Source: a virus
DNA: 37,542 nt
Virus record (IMG/VR): IMGVR_UViG_3300031659_000030
Span: 1-37,542 of that record
Direction: 5' to 3' (one strand)
Part shown: positions 22,169-31,508 of the stretch, piece after piece
Position numbering within the stretch: the stretch's first letter is position 1
How the letters are laid out: each line of letters begins with the position of its first letter
Notes under the pieces: generated by a model
What the model was told of the DNA's origin: nothing
Seen by the model: only the letters and a program-made list of their open reading frames with translations
Databases searched by the model: none
Translations under genes and position numbers: made by a program

Positions 22169-25100
22169 TTAATTATTATTAAAAGCAGTACTTACTGCTA
22201 TATATCCTTTATCCTCCCAAAGAACAAGTTCTACTTTTGTAACTTCATTATTGTTTGGTTTGTAATCTATAATTCTATTTATTCTGTAATAGTACCCTTC
22301 AATATAAACTAACTTTCTTAAATCTAAATTATTCATATCAGTTAATTTTAGATTAACATATACTGTCTTTATTCTAGGATTTGATTTAATCTGCTCTATC
22401 ATTTTTTGATAGTATGTCTGATAAAGACCTTTGTAAGCGACAGAAGCTCCCAATGTATTATTAGTAAAATCATAAGTTCCTTGACTTACACTAGCATAAG
22501 TTAATGGCTCTCTAGGATTCGAAGCAGCAGTCCATTTATCATAGCTACAAGCTCTAACAAGTTGAGTGTAAAAAATGCTTCCATATCCCGGTATTACAGT
22601 TTTAAAACTATCCCAAATTTGAGTTCTTGTCATCCATCGTATTGGAAATGAAGGTACGGCAGCACTATCCATTTTAATGTAATTAACTAGTCTAGGTAAA
22701 AAGTTATATCCTTTAGGAGGTCTACATCCACTTCCTGCAGTTGGAACTGCTTCTGTATCACATAATCCCCAAAGATTAGCTCTTATAGGAGTTGCATTTG
22801 TACTTGCTGCCCCCGTTAGAGTTTGACCATCTTGTGAATTGTAGCAACCCGCGAAGAATGGATTTTCAAAAATACTTTTACCTACCTCAAACTCACTACT
22901 TAGAAATTCTCTATAAGGAAATTCATCTAATATGCCATCCCAATATGTATTACCTCTATGCTCTACAACCTTATCATTAGAATCGGTTTTGTACTTGAAA
23001 ATAATCTCTCTTTTAAGTTCAGATTGAACCCATTTATCTTCCTGACTCCTAGATAAATCTACCTTATAAGTCCAATCTACAGCTTCATTTTGATTCTTGA
23101 AAAAATCATTAAATGGTTCTATGTAAACAATTTTTGAAGTTGTATCTGTTGTAAATTGAAGATTAAAAGCGTGAATAACCCCCTGTAAAAAACCTAATTG
23201 TGAGCTTTCCCCATCTATAACATCTTTTAAATCAAAAGTCTGACCATACTCAACAGTTTCTCCTCTCTGAACTATAGATATTAATCCATTGCTTCCTGAA
23301 GTAGCACTTGAAGTACCTCCTAAAGTTACTCCGCTACCTCCATAAAGGTAAACATCCCAACCGATAGTCTGACCTCCACTATCTCCGTGACCCATTCTAT
23401 ATTGAGTTCTAAATCTAACCTTATCATTCTTATTTAACCATTGATTTTCTATAAGTAGAGATTCGAAGTTAAAAGGCTTGTCCGCTGCAGGAGGAGAATT
23501 AGGGCAACTGTAATATATTCTTGAATCATCAACAGGAAGTCCATATGAATTTCCTATATTATTCCAACTTGTCTGACCTGCAGTTTGAACTTCACATTGA
23601 ATTCTTATGTAATCTACTTCGTTTCTATTTGAAGTTCCCTCACATACTGACTCTAGCCAACCACCAATGTTATCCATATTTATATCGTAAAAACCATATT
23701 CCTGTATAGAAAATTCTCCATTAGTATTACTATACATTGAAGAAGGGTCTGTAGTTATAAAATTACTATTAGTATCCCATTTAACAGTTAGTGACTCCCA
23801 TCTATCCTGAGATGCAGAAGTAGAAGGGGTAACTACAGAGTAATCCCCTATATATGCCTCTCCTCCTGAACCCGCTTGAAACGAACAATATATACTATTC
23901 TCTGCAACTCTTTCATTAACATTATTATATTTAAAGTTTGGCAAAAGCATTGTAATACCTTTAAACATATTACTATGAATAAAGTTAGACACTATAGTGT
24001 ACCCTTCCTGATTAAATAATTGCTTAATAATGTCGTAAATAAATATAGCAGGTCGCCAATCCATACTAGGTATTGGAGTAGGATATTCAACACTACTATC
24101 ATCCCAACCACTATATCCAATATTAGCTGAAGTTCCAATCCCTGCATCATAGGCAGTTTCAAGTAATTGAATAGCTCCTTCAGCCCCTCCTTCATTGTTT
24201 TCCCCGTAACCAACAAGTGGATACACTATAGGAGTTGTACTTGCTGTTTGAGAACCTCCGTATGGAGTCTTGTACAGTGCATCATCTACATCCCAAGTTG
24301 ATGTTATACCTGTTAAGTTAGCCTGAAGATTTACACCTGCATTTCCTGTTCTCCCATTAAGATTATCCCAACCACTTCCATCCTCAACGCTATTAACACT
24401 TAAATCTTTTAACGACTTATTACTTAAAGCAGATGCCCAATCAACATTATTGCCATAAAACACGCAGGAATAGTACAATGGGTCTGTAGATTTACCTATT
24501 GCTGTTATTTGAAGCAATCCTGTAATAGATAAATTTTCATCTACTGAAATTCTACATTGCTTTTGATTAGATATTGTATTTGTACTTATATTATAACCTT
24601 CATTATAAGAGTATTTTAATATCTTATTATTATTCTTTGTTGCGGGTATTTTAAATGTTTTAGTATAGGTTCCTGTTCTTGAATTCAGATTCCTAACGTC
24701 AGCTACTGAGAAACTCATAGCCAAAGGAAAATCATCTGAATCTCCAACATCTAAACTACCTAAAACACTTTCATTCCAATTAATCCCACCCCTTTGAGTT
24801 ATTTTAGCTGAAACTGTTCCTGATGTTCCTGTTCCTGCAAATATTCTAGCTCCTTGAACTCCTGCCGCTGTAAATGCACCTGTAGTCGTTCCATTTGTAG
24901 ACCTCCTAATAGTTGAAGGGATTCCATTTGCAGTACCTGCAGAACCATTAGTAGAAAATCCTATATCTCCCGCTCCTGTCTTATTAGAAACAGATAGAGA
25001 TATCTCATATTGCATTCCTTCTGTTAAATCTCCCGTTACAGGGTACAAGTAGTCAGTTCCTGATGTTGTAGGTATACTAATCTGTGTTGAACTATCTATA

Positions 25101-25192
25101 GTCCATCCTTGATTTACCGTTGGAAGTGTAAAATTAACTTGATTATTTGAGAAATCATCATACTTATAATCTAAAAGCTCTATCTTAATCAT
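22169..25192 (-). CDS. Large tail/baseplate protein with N-terminal jelly-roll insertion
   Basis: 1007 residues. The N-terminus holds a jelly-roll-like module (NFTLPTVNQGWTIDSSTQIS, DLTEGMQYEISLSVSNKTGA). After this begins the conserved body: LGSLDVGDSDDFPLAMSFSV, LNSRTGTYTKTFKIPATKNN, and later KQCRISVDENLSITGLLQIT, a pattern common in tail-tip proteins of Bacteroidota siphophages. The C-terminal part (IKTVYVNLKLTDMNNLDLRK, then VYIEGYYYRINRIIDY) resembles the hub-like end. It is probably the distal tail/tail-tip structural protein. The N-terminal module looks like an addition in the same style as the fibre modules. Confidence 0.65.
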   Translation of the reverse strand: MIKIELLDYKYDDFSNNQVNFTLPTVNQGWTIDSSTQISIPTTSGTDYLYPVTGDLTEGMQYEISLSVSNKTGAGDIGFSTNGSAGTANGIPSTIRRSTNGTTTGAFTAAGVQGARIFAGTGTSGTVSAKITQRGGINWNESVLGSLDVGDSDDFPLAMSFSVADVRNLNSRTGTYTKTFKIPATKNNNKILKYSYNEGYNISTNTISNQKQCRISVDENLSITGLLQITAIGKSTDPLYYSCVFYGNNVDWASALSNKSLKDLSVNSVEDGSGWDNLNGRTGNAGVNLQANLTGITSTWDVDDALYKTPYGGSQTASTTPIVYPLVGYGENNEGGAEGAIQLLETAYDAGIGTSANIGYSGWDDSSVEYPTPIPSMDWRPAIFIYDIIKQLFNQEGYTIVSNFIHSNMFKGITMLLPNFKYNNVNERVAENSIYCSFQAGSGGEAYIGDYSVVTPSTSASQDRWESLTVKWDTNSNFITTDPSSMYSNTNGEFSIQEYGFYDINMDNIGGWLESVCEGTSNRNEVDYIRIQCEVQTAGQTSWNNIGNSYGLPVDDSRIYYSCPNSPPAADKPFNFESLLIENQWLNKNDKVRFRTQYRMGHGDSGGQTIGWDVYLYGGSGVTLGGTSSATSGSNGLISIVQRGETVEYGQTFDLKDVIDGESSQLGFLQGVIHAFNLQFTTDTTSKIVYIEPFNDFFKNQNEAVDWTYKVDLSRSQEDKWVQSELKREIIFKYKTDSNDKVVEHRGNTYWDGILDEFPYREFLSSEFEVGKSIFENPFFAGCYNSQDGQTLTGAASTNATPIRANLWGLCDTEAVPTAGSGCRPPKGYNFLPRLVNYIKMDSAAVPSFPIRWMTRTQIWDSFKTVIPGYGSIFYTQLVRACSYDKWTAASNPREPLTYASVSQGTYDFTNNTLGASVAYKGLYQTYYQKMIEQIKSNPRIKTVYVNLKLTDMNNLDLRKLVYIEGYYYRINRIIDYKPNNNEVTKVELVLWEDKGYIAVSTAFNNN

Positions 25193-25195
25193 ATT

Positions 25196-27034
25196 TTAAT
25201 TCCTTTGAGTTGGTATTCCTTGAGAATGAGTATATTCTATATTGTATTTTACTAATCCTTTCTCTTGGTCTAAAGAAACAACCTCTGAATTAGTTATTAT
25301 TACAGGTTTGTAAATTACACTAGAAGGTCTTAATGTTGGATTCATAGCATTCATATGGTATGGAGCATCTGCCTGATAATCAGTTTCATTATTAAATGCT
25401 GTTGATTCTTCTATCCACACATTTGGAGATTGAAAAATTTCTCTAAGCCATTTAGCCTCTACAGCTCCTAAAGGCTCTGTATATGCACTATTGTTTATCT
25501 TTGCGTCAACACTTAACACTTCAGTTCCTCCTCTATATGTATCAAAACCTCTCATTGTATCATTATAATAACTACCTGTAGCTATTGCTCCATTAGAATC
25601 TGTATCATCTTGCATATATCTTCTTCCGGGAAGTTTAGTTTCCATTAAAGACTTAGCTGAACTAATAGACTCTATTATATCCCTTCTAGCTGTATACGTA
25701 TCTATCCCCCCTGCAGTATTAAGCCAATGAAATGTAACATTTTGGAATAGTTGTTTATTCCATTTATCACTATTGTCTTCTCTGTTTATGGAATACCAAT
25801 AAACAGAACTATGCCTAACTGCTTTCCAAGCAGAATCCACCTGACTGTAATAATTACCTCTAACGTAAACCCTGAAGTAAGCAGTATCATCTGTTATTGG
25901 AGTTATAGAGGTTGCATAAGGGTAATCAGCAGATTGAGGAGCGTAAGCGTGAGTATTTATATAAGCAGGAGCTACATTCTGAACGCAGGTCTGACTTTGA
26001 TTATGTTCAAATGAAGTTGCTGTGTATTTTTGAAAATTATGAGATATGTCTGAGCATATTGCAGTAGTGCCTAATGAGTTCTTCCAATTAGAACCCAAAA
26101 CAAAATTTAAGCCCGTACTTCCATCTTTATTATATGCCTGACCATACACTTCATACAGGTTATACCAATCTGTATCATCACTTCCATCGTAAGCCTCTTT
26201 AACGTAAAAATAAAGAAAGTCTGCTTGATTTGTAGGGTCTACACTTTTCATATAAGAGGGAGTGTCAGTAGTATAAGGAGTAACATTAGGACAGTTAGTC
26301 ATTGCTCTCTTAGGAGAACTAGAACTAGCACCCCACTTCTGCAGTATTCTCATCTGATTGTAATATGGATTCGAACTATAATCGGGTACAGAGTTTATAA
26401 CCCTAACTGAAGGGGGTGCTGAAACTGAAGTTGATGATGTTTCTATAACTCCATTCGCATTCAACATCTCTATTGATGCTATTACCTTTATACATCTATA
26501 TGTACCATTTTCAGTAACATTATAAGGACTTATTGCTTCAGTTACATTGTCTTGTTTCTGAACTCCCCCATTCATACCTCCATATTCCTGATTTTCCCAA
26601 GAACCCTTCCCTATAGGAACTAAAGAATATGATAATTGGTCTGCAACCATCCTAGAAATATCTACGGTAAACCTTTGACTATTTGGTATAGTTCCATTAA
26701 CTACATTGGTATTAGGGATATCCCTAGATTTCTTTATCTCTCCAAGTAATTCCCAATCCGAAATTGATGAAGATGGAGTTGGGTATTGAGTTGTTGAATA
26801 TACTTTGAATATTACATTAACTATATCTCCGTTAACAGCAGGAACATACATTTCATTAATAACCCCTCCTGTTGTTGTTGTCCACATAACCTGATATATC
26901 ATAGGTTCGTTAGCAGAAACTAAATAATTCCCACTATAACTTACCTGCTGATTATCCATTTCGTATGAGGGGCTTGAACCCACAAACCATAATGGTATTT
27001 GTCCCCACACTGCTGTTCCTCTTATTGCTGCCAT
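25196..27034 (-). CDS. Large tail-associated structural protein
   Basis: 612 residues. It begins MAAIRGTAVWGQIPLWFVGS, then SYEMDNQQVSYSGNYLVSAN and a fibronectin-like or immunoglobulin-like strand region (MIYQVMWTTTTGGVINEMYV). The bulk is strand-rich and low in charge, with Tyr/Asn-rich stretches, and there is no catalytic motif. It is flanked by the tail-completion/lectin fusion and the tail-tip protein with three-base gaps, so it is an obligate member of the tail module. It probably forms part of the tail tip or baseplate. Family not recognised by name. Confidence 0.6.
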   Translation of the reverse strand: MAAIRGTAVWGQIPLWFVGSSPSYEMDNQQVSYSGNYLVSANEPMIYQVMWTTTTGGVINEMYVPAVNGDIVNVIFKVYSTTQYPTPSSSISDWELLGEIKKSRDIPNTNVVNGTIPNSQRFTVDISRMVADQLSYSLVPIGKGSWENQEYGGMNGGVQKQDNVTEAISPYNVTENGTYRCIKVIASIEMLNANGVIETSSTSVSAPPSVRVINSVPDYSSNPYYNQMRILQKWGASSSSPKRAMTNCPNVTPYTTDTPSYMKSVDPTNQADFLYFYVKEAYDGSDDTDWYNLYEVYGQAYNKDGSTGLNFVLGSNWKNSLGTTAICSDISHNFQKYTATSFEHNQSQTCVQNVAPAYINTHAYAPQSADYPYATSITPITDDTAYFRVYVRGNYYSQVDSAWKAVRHSSVYWYSINREDNSDKWNKQLFQNVTFHWLNTAGGIDTYTARRDIIESISSAKSLMETKLPGRRYMQDDTDSNGAIATGSYYNDTMRGFDTYRGGTEVLSVDAKINNSAYTEPLGAVEAKWLREIFQSPNVWIEESTAFNNETDYQADAPYHMNAMNPTLRPSSVIYKPVIITNSEVVSLDQEKGLVKYNIEYTHSQGIPTQRN

Positions 27035-27037
27035 ATC

Positions 27038-28237
27038 TTAATATATTCTATATTTTTTGTTTAAATAATCTACTACTTTTGCCGTTTCAGCATCTGTTAA
27101 AACTCTATCATAAATAATAACCTCTTGTAAATCTCCATCTAAATATCTAGTATTTACTGCGGTTGGAGGTGTATCTCCATCAGAAATCTGAGTACATCCT
27201 ATCCTGAATTTCTGTTCTGAGAATGATGTTCCTTCGATAGAAGAAGCTGTGATTCTTTCTATAGAGGATGAAGAATCGTAATAGCTTAAGCTAATCGAAT
27301 TAGCTCCCTTCCTTAACCCCCCAATATGATATTTACCTATATCTGATGTTAATGTTCTATCTCTAGATATTGTTTCCCCATTACTTACCGAAACCTCATA
27401 ATTTCCTGAAGTGTTAACTCCCATATCTATATATGAGCCATCAGACACATTATAATATCCAAATACAGAATTGCTTACTGCATTTATCTTGCTTACCTCA
27501 AATATTGAAAATTCCTGAGCCTCTCCTTCTGCTGTAAAGTTATTATCTGAAACTAAAAAATCATTATTAAACGTAAACATTGTTTTATCTAAAGCTCCTC
27601 CACCATAAGTATATCTTAATGGCTGCATCTCTTTATCTGATTGAGTGACTCCATTGCTATTTCCTGAACCGTCCCCCAAAACACTTACTTTTTTCGTAGG
27701 AATACTAAATGTCGCATTACTATCTGCCCTTAACCAAGATTTCAAACCACTTATTTGATTTGGATAGTTAGAAACAGGAGAAAAACACTTACTAAACACC
27801 CTCCATACAAAACTCATCTTCAGTTGAATTAATTGGTCATTAGCAACCTCTTTCTTTCTCTCAATAGCTAAACTACCATCAGTTAAGTACGATATAGTCG
27901 TTCCATTACCTGTAGAACCTCTCATATAGCTCTTTAGAAACATATCTAGCCATTCGTTAGCTAAATCCTGAAGGTTATCCCATCTTTGTTCTATGCTCTC
28001 GTTCTTCTGTGCTGTTCTATTGTATAAATCTGAAAAATAAACCTCAAATGAATATTCCTCCCATCCATTTTTAGGAGTTACTTCAGGATAAGTTGAATCA
28101 GGTGGTGTTATAAGTAAAGAAGGGTACTGAGTGTTATGATTATCATTAAACTCCTCTGTATATCCAAAGAACTTATCTCCATAAGTCCATTTATCCTTCA
28201 TTGTTGCTACTATATCTGTTAGTCTTACTATTGCCAT
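27038..28237 (-). CDS. Tail-completion-like domain fused to lectin-like (LamG) domain
   Basis: 399 residues. Residues about 1-150 (AIVRLTDIVATMKDKWTYGD, YPEVTPKNGWEEYSFEVYFS, WDNLQDLANEWLDMFLKSYM) look like a tail terminator/completion protein. A linker (QISGLKSWLRADSNATFSIP) leads into a C-terminal concanavalin/LamG-like domain that ends LDGDLQEVIIYDRVLTDAET, as in glycan-binding modules. A fusion of a small tail-joint protein with a lectin domain is unusual. It lies next to the chaperone frameshift genes. The LamG assignment is good; the tail-terminator call is tentative. Confidence 0.6.
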   Translation of the reverse strand: MAIVRLTDIVATMKDKWTYGDKFFGYTEEFNDNHNTQYPSLLITPPDSTYPEVTPKNGWEEYSFEVYFSDLYNRTAQKNESIEQRWDNLQDLANEWLDMFLKSYMRGSTGNGTTISYLTDGSLAIERKKEVANDQLIQLKMSFVWRVFSKCFSPVSNYPNQISGLKSWLRADSNATFSIPTKKVSVLGDGSGNSNGVTQSDKEMQPLRYTYGGGALDKTMFTFNNDFLVSDNNFTAEGEAQEFSIFEVSKINAVSNSVFGYYNVSDGSYIDMGVNTSGNYEVSVSNGETISRDRTLTSDIGKYHIGGLRKGANSISLSYYDSSSSIERITASSIEGTSFSEQKFRIGCTQISDGDTPPTAVNTRYLDGDLQEVIIYDRVLTDAETAKVVDYLNKKYRIY

Positions 28238-28238
28238 A

Positions 28239-28562
28239 TTACATTATTTTGTTTGGATTGTGAATTTTTTCTTGAACCTTAGATTCGTATGTGTTTCTTG
28301 CTGTTATCCAACTAAGGTATGTCATAACATTATAAAGATTGGTATCTTTCACACTATCTATTCCGTTTTTACCATCTACATTAAATACAGCCTTCTCAGC
28401 TAGCATATAGAGGCTGTTAAGCCATCCAAATGGTGTGATGTAGGTTTTGTATAGTCCTTTCGTGTTCACAGCTCCTGTGCTTGTTGTTTGCTCTCCAAAT
28501 ATGTAAGGGAAAGTTTCGTTAATTTTTCGCTTTGATGAGTCAAAAAAAAACTGAACTCCCAA
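28239..28562 (-). CDS. Tail assembly chaperone T region, reached by -1 frameshift
   Basis: This frame has no convincing start (only a TTG at 28560-28562). It overlaps the end of the upstream gene by 97 bases, and both frames pass through TTTTTTTTT. It encodes FFFDSSKRKINETFPYIFGE, then YKTYITPFGWLNSLYMLAEK and a C-terminal EKIHNPNKIM. As the -1 extension of the upstream protein it would give a fusion of about 312 residues. This matches the G/GT pair of tail assembly chaperones, in which the longer form recruits tail-tube subunits to the tape measure. It should be annotated as part of the frameshift product, not as a free gene. Confidence 0.75.
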   Translation of the reverse strand: MGVQFFFDSSKRKINETFPYIFGEQTTSTGAVNTKGLYKTYITPFGWLNSLYMLAEKAVFNVDGKNGIDSVKDTNLYNVMTYLSWITARNTYESKVQEKIHNPNKIM

Positions 28563-29176
28563 ATGACATCCATTGTAAGTTTTCTAAATTTATCTGCTTT
28601 TTCAGGTATTAACGCTTCATCATACTCCTCATCTGCTCTCCTGCATAGTATTGCCATCTGTTCAGGGAGTATATCATACCTTCCGTTCTCCATATCAGCA
28701 ATATACATCTCTAATTGAGTAGATTCAATAAAATCCCCATAAGTTTCTTTCCTGAAAAACTCAGATGGAAAGTTATACGTTTCCCCATCTAAATCAAATG
28801 ACCTCAATCCCTTTGGCTCGTATTCTTTTGTTAGCGTATTAATACATCCTATTACCTCTGTGATTTTGCTAACATCAATCAAATCAACTTCCTCCTTTGT
28901 TAATCCTGTTATGTATGAGAATATATCCGCATTCATTCTTAGTATTTGCGAGTTGTTCAGTTCTACACTGCTTGTTAAATCTGAAATTGAGCCACCTTTT
29001 AGTAGTTCGTGAGCTTTGTCTTGCTCGCTTACTATTCCATCAGTAGCATCCTTGTAGTGTTTCTTTATTATTGTAGATAGTTCTCCCCAATATTTAACAG
29101 ATATATCCTTCCATTCTATTGGAATAACTACATCTCGCTCTACATTTTGACTTTTCAGGCTAATTGTTATGCTCAT
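28466..29176 (-). CDS. Tail assembly chaperone G
   Basis: 236 residues in the zero frame. The N-terminal part (DVVIPIEWKDISVKYWGELS) and the helical body (YITGLTKEEVDLIDVSKITE, SFDLDGETYNFPSEFFRKET, ILPEQMAILCRRADEEYDEA) match tail assembly chaperones. After the T run the zero frame continues for only some 25 residues (LTHQSEKLTKLSLTYLES), while the -1 frame stays open for 107 codons. The start overlaps the upstream gene by 17 bases. It probably chaperones tape-measure assembly, although the tape measure lies 7 kb downstream. Confidence 0.75.
   Translation of the reverse strand: MSITISLKSQNVERDVVIPIEWKDISVKYWGELSTIIKKHYKDATDGIVSEQDKAHELLKGGSISDLTSSVELNNSQILRMNADIFSYITGLTKEEVDLIDVSKITEVIGCINTLTKEYEPKGLRSFDLDGETYNFPSEFFRKETYGDFIESTQLEMYIADMENGRYDILPEQMAILCRRADEEYDEALIPEKADKFRKLTMDVIWEFSFFLTHQSEKLTKLSLTYLESKQQAQEL
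28542..28550 (-). promoter_or_regulatory. Slippery sequence for -1 ribosomal frameshift
   Basis: Nine consecutive A on the plus strand give AGT TTT TTT TTG in the zero frame, containing the heptamer T TTT TTT. Slipping back by one base joins DVIWEFSFF to FDSSKRKINETF in the downstream frame. No strong stimulatory hairpin is evident just downstream. Confidence 0.75.
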
Positions 29177-29588
29177 TCTGTGTTTTATTGATAGTTAGTA
29201 TTTTCTTCTGCATTTCCTCTTTTATCTTAATATCCTCTAAAATATCTGTTGTTTCCCCTACAAAATCCACTGTAGTTTCAAACAAATCTTCCGATAATTC
29301 ATCAATAATCTCGCTGTTTTCATCATTTTTCACTCCTGACAAGAATCCTATCGTAGCATAAAGCATTAAATTAGGAGTCATATAAGCCCATTCAGTTCTT
29401 CTGTTGGTTGAGCCTAACATATTCTCAAAAGAGTTTGTGTATGTTATGATGTTTGATATTACTTCATTGAAATCCAAGAACTTACTGCTATCATATCCTT
29501 CTGTAGCTGAGTAAACTGTTCCTTGCACAAACTTCACATATTTGTGTAGCATTTCTTCGTGCTTGCTATTTAGACTACTTACATCCAT
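29160..29588 (-). CDS. Hypothetical protein between terminase and tail chaperone
   Basis: 142 residues. It opens MDVSSLNSKHEEMLHKYVKF and is helical and acidic, with FENMLGSTNRRTEWAYMTPN, LMLYATIGFLSGVKN and a charged C-terminus (ETTDILEDIKIKEEMQKKIL). There is no signal peptide or clear motif. It lies after the large terminase (65-base gap) and overlaps the chaperone gene by 17 bases, so it is likely a tail or head-completion protein. Family not recognised. Confidence 0.55.
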   Translation of the reverse strand: MDVSSLNSKHEEMLHKYVKFVQGTVYSATEGYDSSKFLDFNEVISNIITYTNSFENMLGSTNRRTEWAYMTPNLMLYATIGFLSGVKNDENSEIIDELSEDLFETTVDFVGETTDILEDIKIKEEMQKKILTINKTQNEHNN

Positions 29589-29653
29589 AATTTATTCCTA
29601 TTTCTTCGCAATTATATGACTTTTTTTCTTAACAACCTAGTAAAATCAGGAAA

Positions 29654-31114
29654 TCAAGAAAAATAAACTACTTTTGAGCCACTCCACATATTATTATTGA
29701 CTGCCATCACTAAACAATCCACCATATCATCGTGTTTTGCTGATGGAAACCTCACTAGCTGCTGTAAAAATTCCTCGTTCCATTTCCCTTTGAGTAAACT
29801 AACTCTACCTGACTCTAAAGAGGCAGAAATATCTTGTACTCTTGCGACCTTATCTTTAGATGGTGGTTTATCTTCTTTTACATTAAGTCCTGTTTCCTTT
29901 TTAAGAGTTTGCACGATAGATTTACCTGATGCTTTAGGTTCTACATAAATTCTACTTCTGCTTGTGTATCCATTCTTTGCTACCCATTGCTGAATGAATT
30001 TAATCAAATCAGGGAACTCTTTGTATACGTTAATGCAATCAATTATCTGCCATTTGTTGTTTTTATATGTATATGCGAGTAGTGCAGAGGGGTCATTTTT
30101 CTCATTTGCAGTATATGCAGGGTCAATAACGAAATCAACTGTCGTTTGCTCTCCAACCTCTCCCATTCTGTGAGTATCTATGTTTAGCCACTCTGATTTT
30201 ATCATTCCTGAGTTTAGAGGGGTAGGAGTTTGCATAAGTTGACCTGCATATCCATAACTTCCTAAAGCTTGCTTATAATCGTCTAAAATAGCCTTGCTGA
30301 ACCTGTCTGACCAAAACAATCCGTTCTCATCGTAGTTAGATTCTAGCATTTTAGGTTTAACATCCTCTGAAAGCTCTGCAGGGATGCAAATATGTTTGTA
30401 TTTTAATCTACTTTGGCTTCCATATAGCAAGAATCCACTTAAATCATCATCGTGAATCCTTTGCATAATAATTATTCGTACTCCCGTTAACGGATTATTA
30501 AGTCTAGAGTAGAATGTTGTCCTGTACCATTCGTTTGCGTTCTCTCTTTCTACTTCCGATGCAGCGTGTTGTGGGGAGACAGGGTCATCCACTAGTAGGA
30601 AATCCCCTCCTTGCCCTGTAACGGTACCACCTACTGATGTTGCTCTCCTAACTCCTAAGAAATTATTCTCGTATCTTGATTTTAGATTTTGGTCTTTCTT
30701 AATGTAGAATAAATCTCCCCATCTTGCTTTAAACCACTCTGAGTTTATAATATCTCTACTTCTAGTTGAATGCTCTATTGAAAGTTCTGCAGAATAGGAT
30801 GCTGTTATGAATCTGAACTTAGGATTCTTAATCCAAGCCCATACAGGAAACATAACGGTAACTAGTAATGATTTTGTAGAACGAAATGGGATATTAATTA
30901 CAATATCTTTCGTTTTAGGTTTATTAGCTATTATCCTTTCGGCTTCTTCCTGAAGAACATCACATAAATATTTATGATGCCAATTAGTAGATAGCTCAAT
31001 AGAAGGTTCCACAATATGCCACGCTTGTTGGAAGAACTCATAGAATGACAGTTCGCATAACTTCTTTTCTAGTGCAAATTTTAACTGATTATCAGTTATT
31101 GTTGTTAAGTTCAT
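29654..31114 (-). CDS. terL: Terminase large subunit
   Basis: 486 residues from the ATG at 31112-31114 (a TTG just before is less likely). The ATPase half has a variant Walker A IPFRSTKSL near residue 76, Walker B FLLVDDP near 172, and the coupling motif IIMQRIHDDDL. The C-terminal nuclease half has acidic residues in DFVIDPAYT, YVEPKASGKS and KHDDMVDCLV, the RNase H-like metal site. It pumps DNA into the prohead and cuts it. The start overlaps the putative small subunit gene by 23 bases. Walker A lacks the usual second Gly (FRSTKS), a change seen in several terminase lineages. Confidence 0.9.
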   Translation of the reverse strand: MNLTTITDNQLKFALEKKLCELSFYEFFQQAWHIVEPSIELSTNWHHKYLCDVLQEEAERIIANKPKTKDIVINIPFRSTKSLLVTVMFPVWAWIKNPKFRFITASYSAELSIEHSTRSRDIINSEWFKARWGDLFYIKKDQNLKSRYENNFLGVRRATSVGGTVTGQGGDFLLVDDPVSPQHAASEVERENANEWYRTTFYSRLNNPLTGVRIIIMQRIHDDDLSGFLLYGSQSRLKYKHICIPAELSEDVKPKMLESNYDENGLFWSDRFSKAILDDYKQALGSYGYAGQLMQTPTPLNSGMIKSEWLNIDTHRMGEVGEQTTVDFVIDPAYTANEKNDPSALLAYTYKNNKWQIIDCINVYKEFPDLIKFIQQWVAKNGYTSRSRIYVEPKASGKSIVQTLKKETGLNVKEDKPPSKDKVARVQDISASLESGRVSLLKGKWNEEFLQQLVRFPSAKHDDMVDCLVMAVNNNMWSGSKVVYFS

Positions 31115-31499
31115 CAAGTTTCGCTCTTAATTCATCAAGGCTCACATCATCATTAAGTTCAATCTTAACTTTTTTGGTAGTATTATCTGTAATTTCAGCA
31201 GACGATAATTTAGGAACTGTATAGTTAAGTAGTTTTGAAACTGCGTTAATGTAAGCCTCAGGGTTTTGGTCAAATAATTTATCTAACGCTAATCTTATCT
31301 TTGTTGAATGTCCTTCTAATGCCCAAGTCAAAGCATTTCTGCTAATCTTTGTTGTAACTATATTATTCTTCTCTCCTTTCTTTCTTCCTTCTGTGTTTAT
31401 TTTACCACCATTTGGAAAGAACTTATCTGTAGTATCTTTATAAGGATTTAGTTTATCTAAATTGTTTTTAAATCCATCTTCTTTATCATCCTCACTCAT
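31092..31499 (-). CDS. Putative terminase small subunit
   Basis: 135 residues. The segments GGKINTEGRKKGEKNNIVTT, RNALTWALEGHSTKIRLALD and AYINAVSKLLNYTVPKLSSA match small proteins placed before large terminases in Bacteroidota phages. The central helices resemble DNA-recognition helices and the YTVPKLSS motif is typical. The C-terminus is acidic (DDVSLDELRAKLDELNNN). It overlaps the large subunit gene, which supports coupled translation. It would recognise the packaging site (cos or pac), which is not identified here. Confidence 0.65.
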   Translation of the reverse strand: MSEDDKEDGFKNNLDKLNPYKDTTDKFFPNGGKINTEGRKKGEKNNIVTTKISRNALTWALEGHSTKIRLALDKLFDQNPEAYINAVSKLLNYTVPKLSSAEITDNTTKKVKIELNDDVSLDELRAKLDELNNNN

Positions 31500-31508
31500 A
31501 ATTGTATT

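Noticed and set aside
23992-24216. 74-codon minus-strand frame inside the baseplate gene
   Set aside because: It is out of frame within a well-supported 1007-residue gene, with a composition expected for a shadow frame.
28560-28562. TTG as an independent start of the chaperone T frame
   Set aside because: The overlap with the upstream frame through a nine-T run is better explained by -1 frameshifting. The TTG has no A-rich leader.
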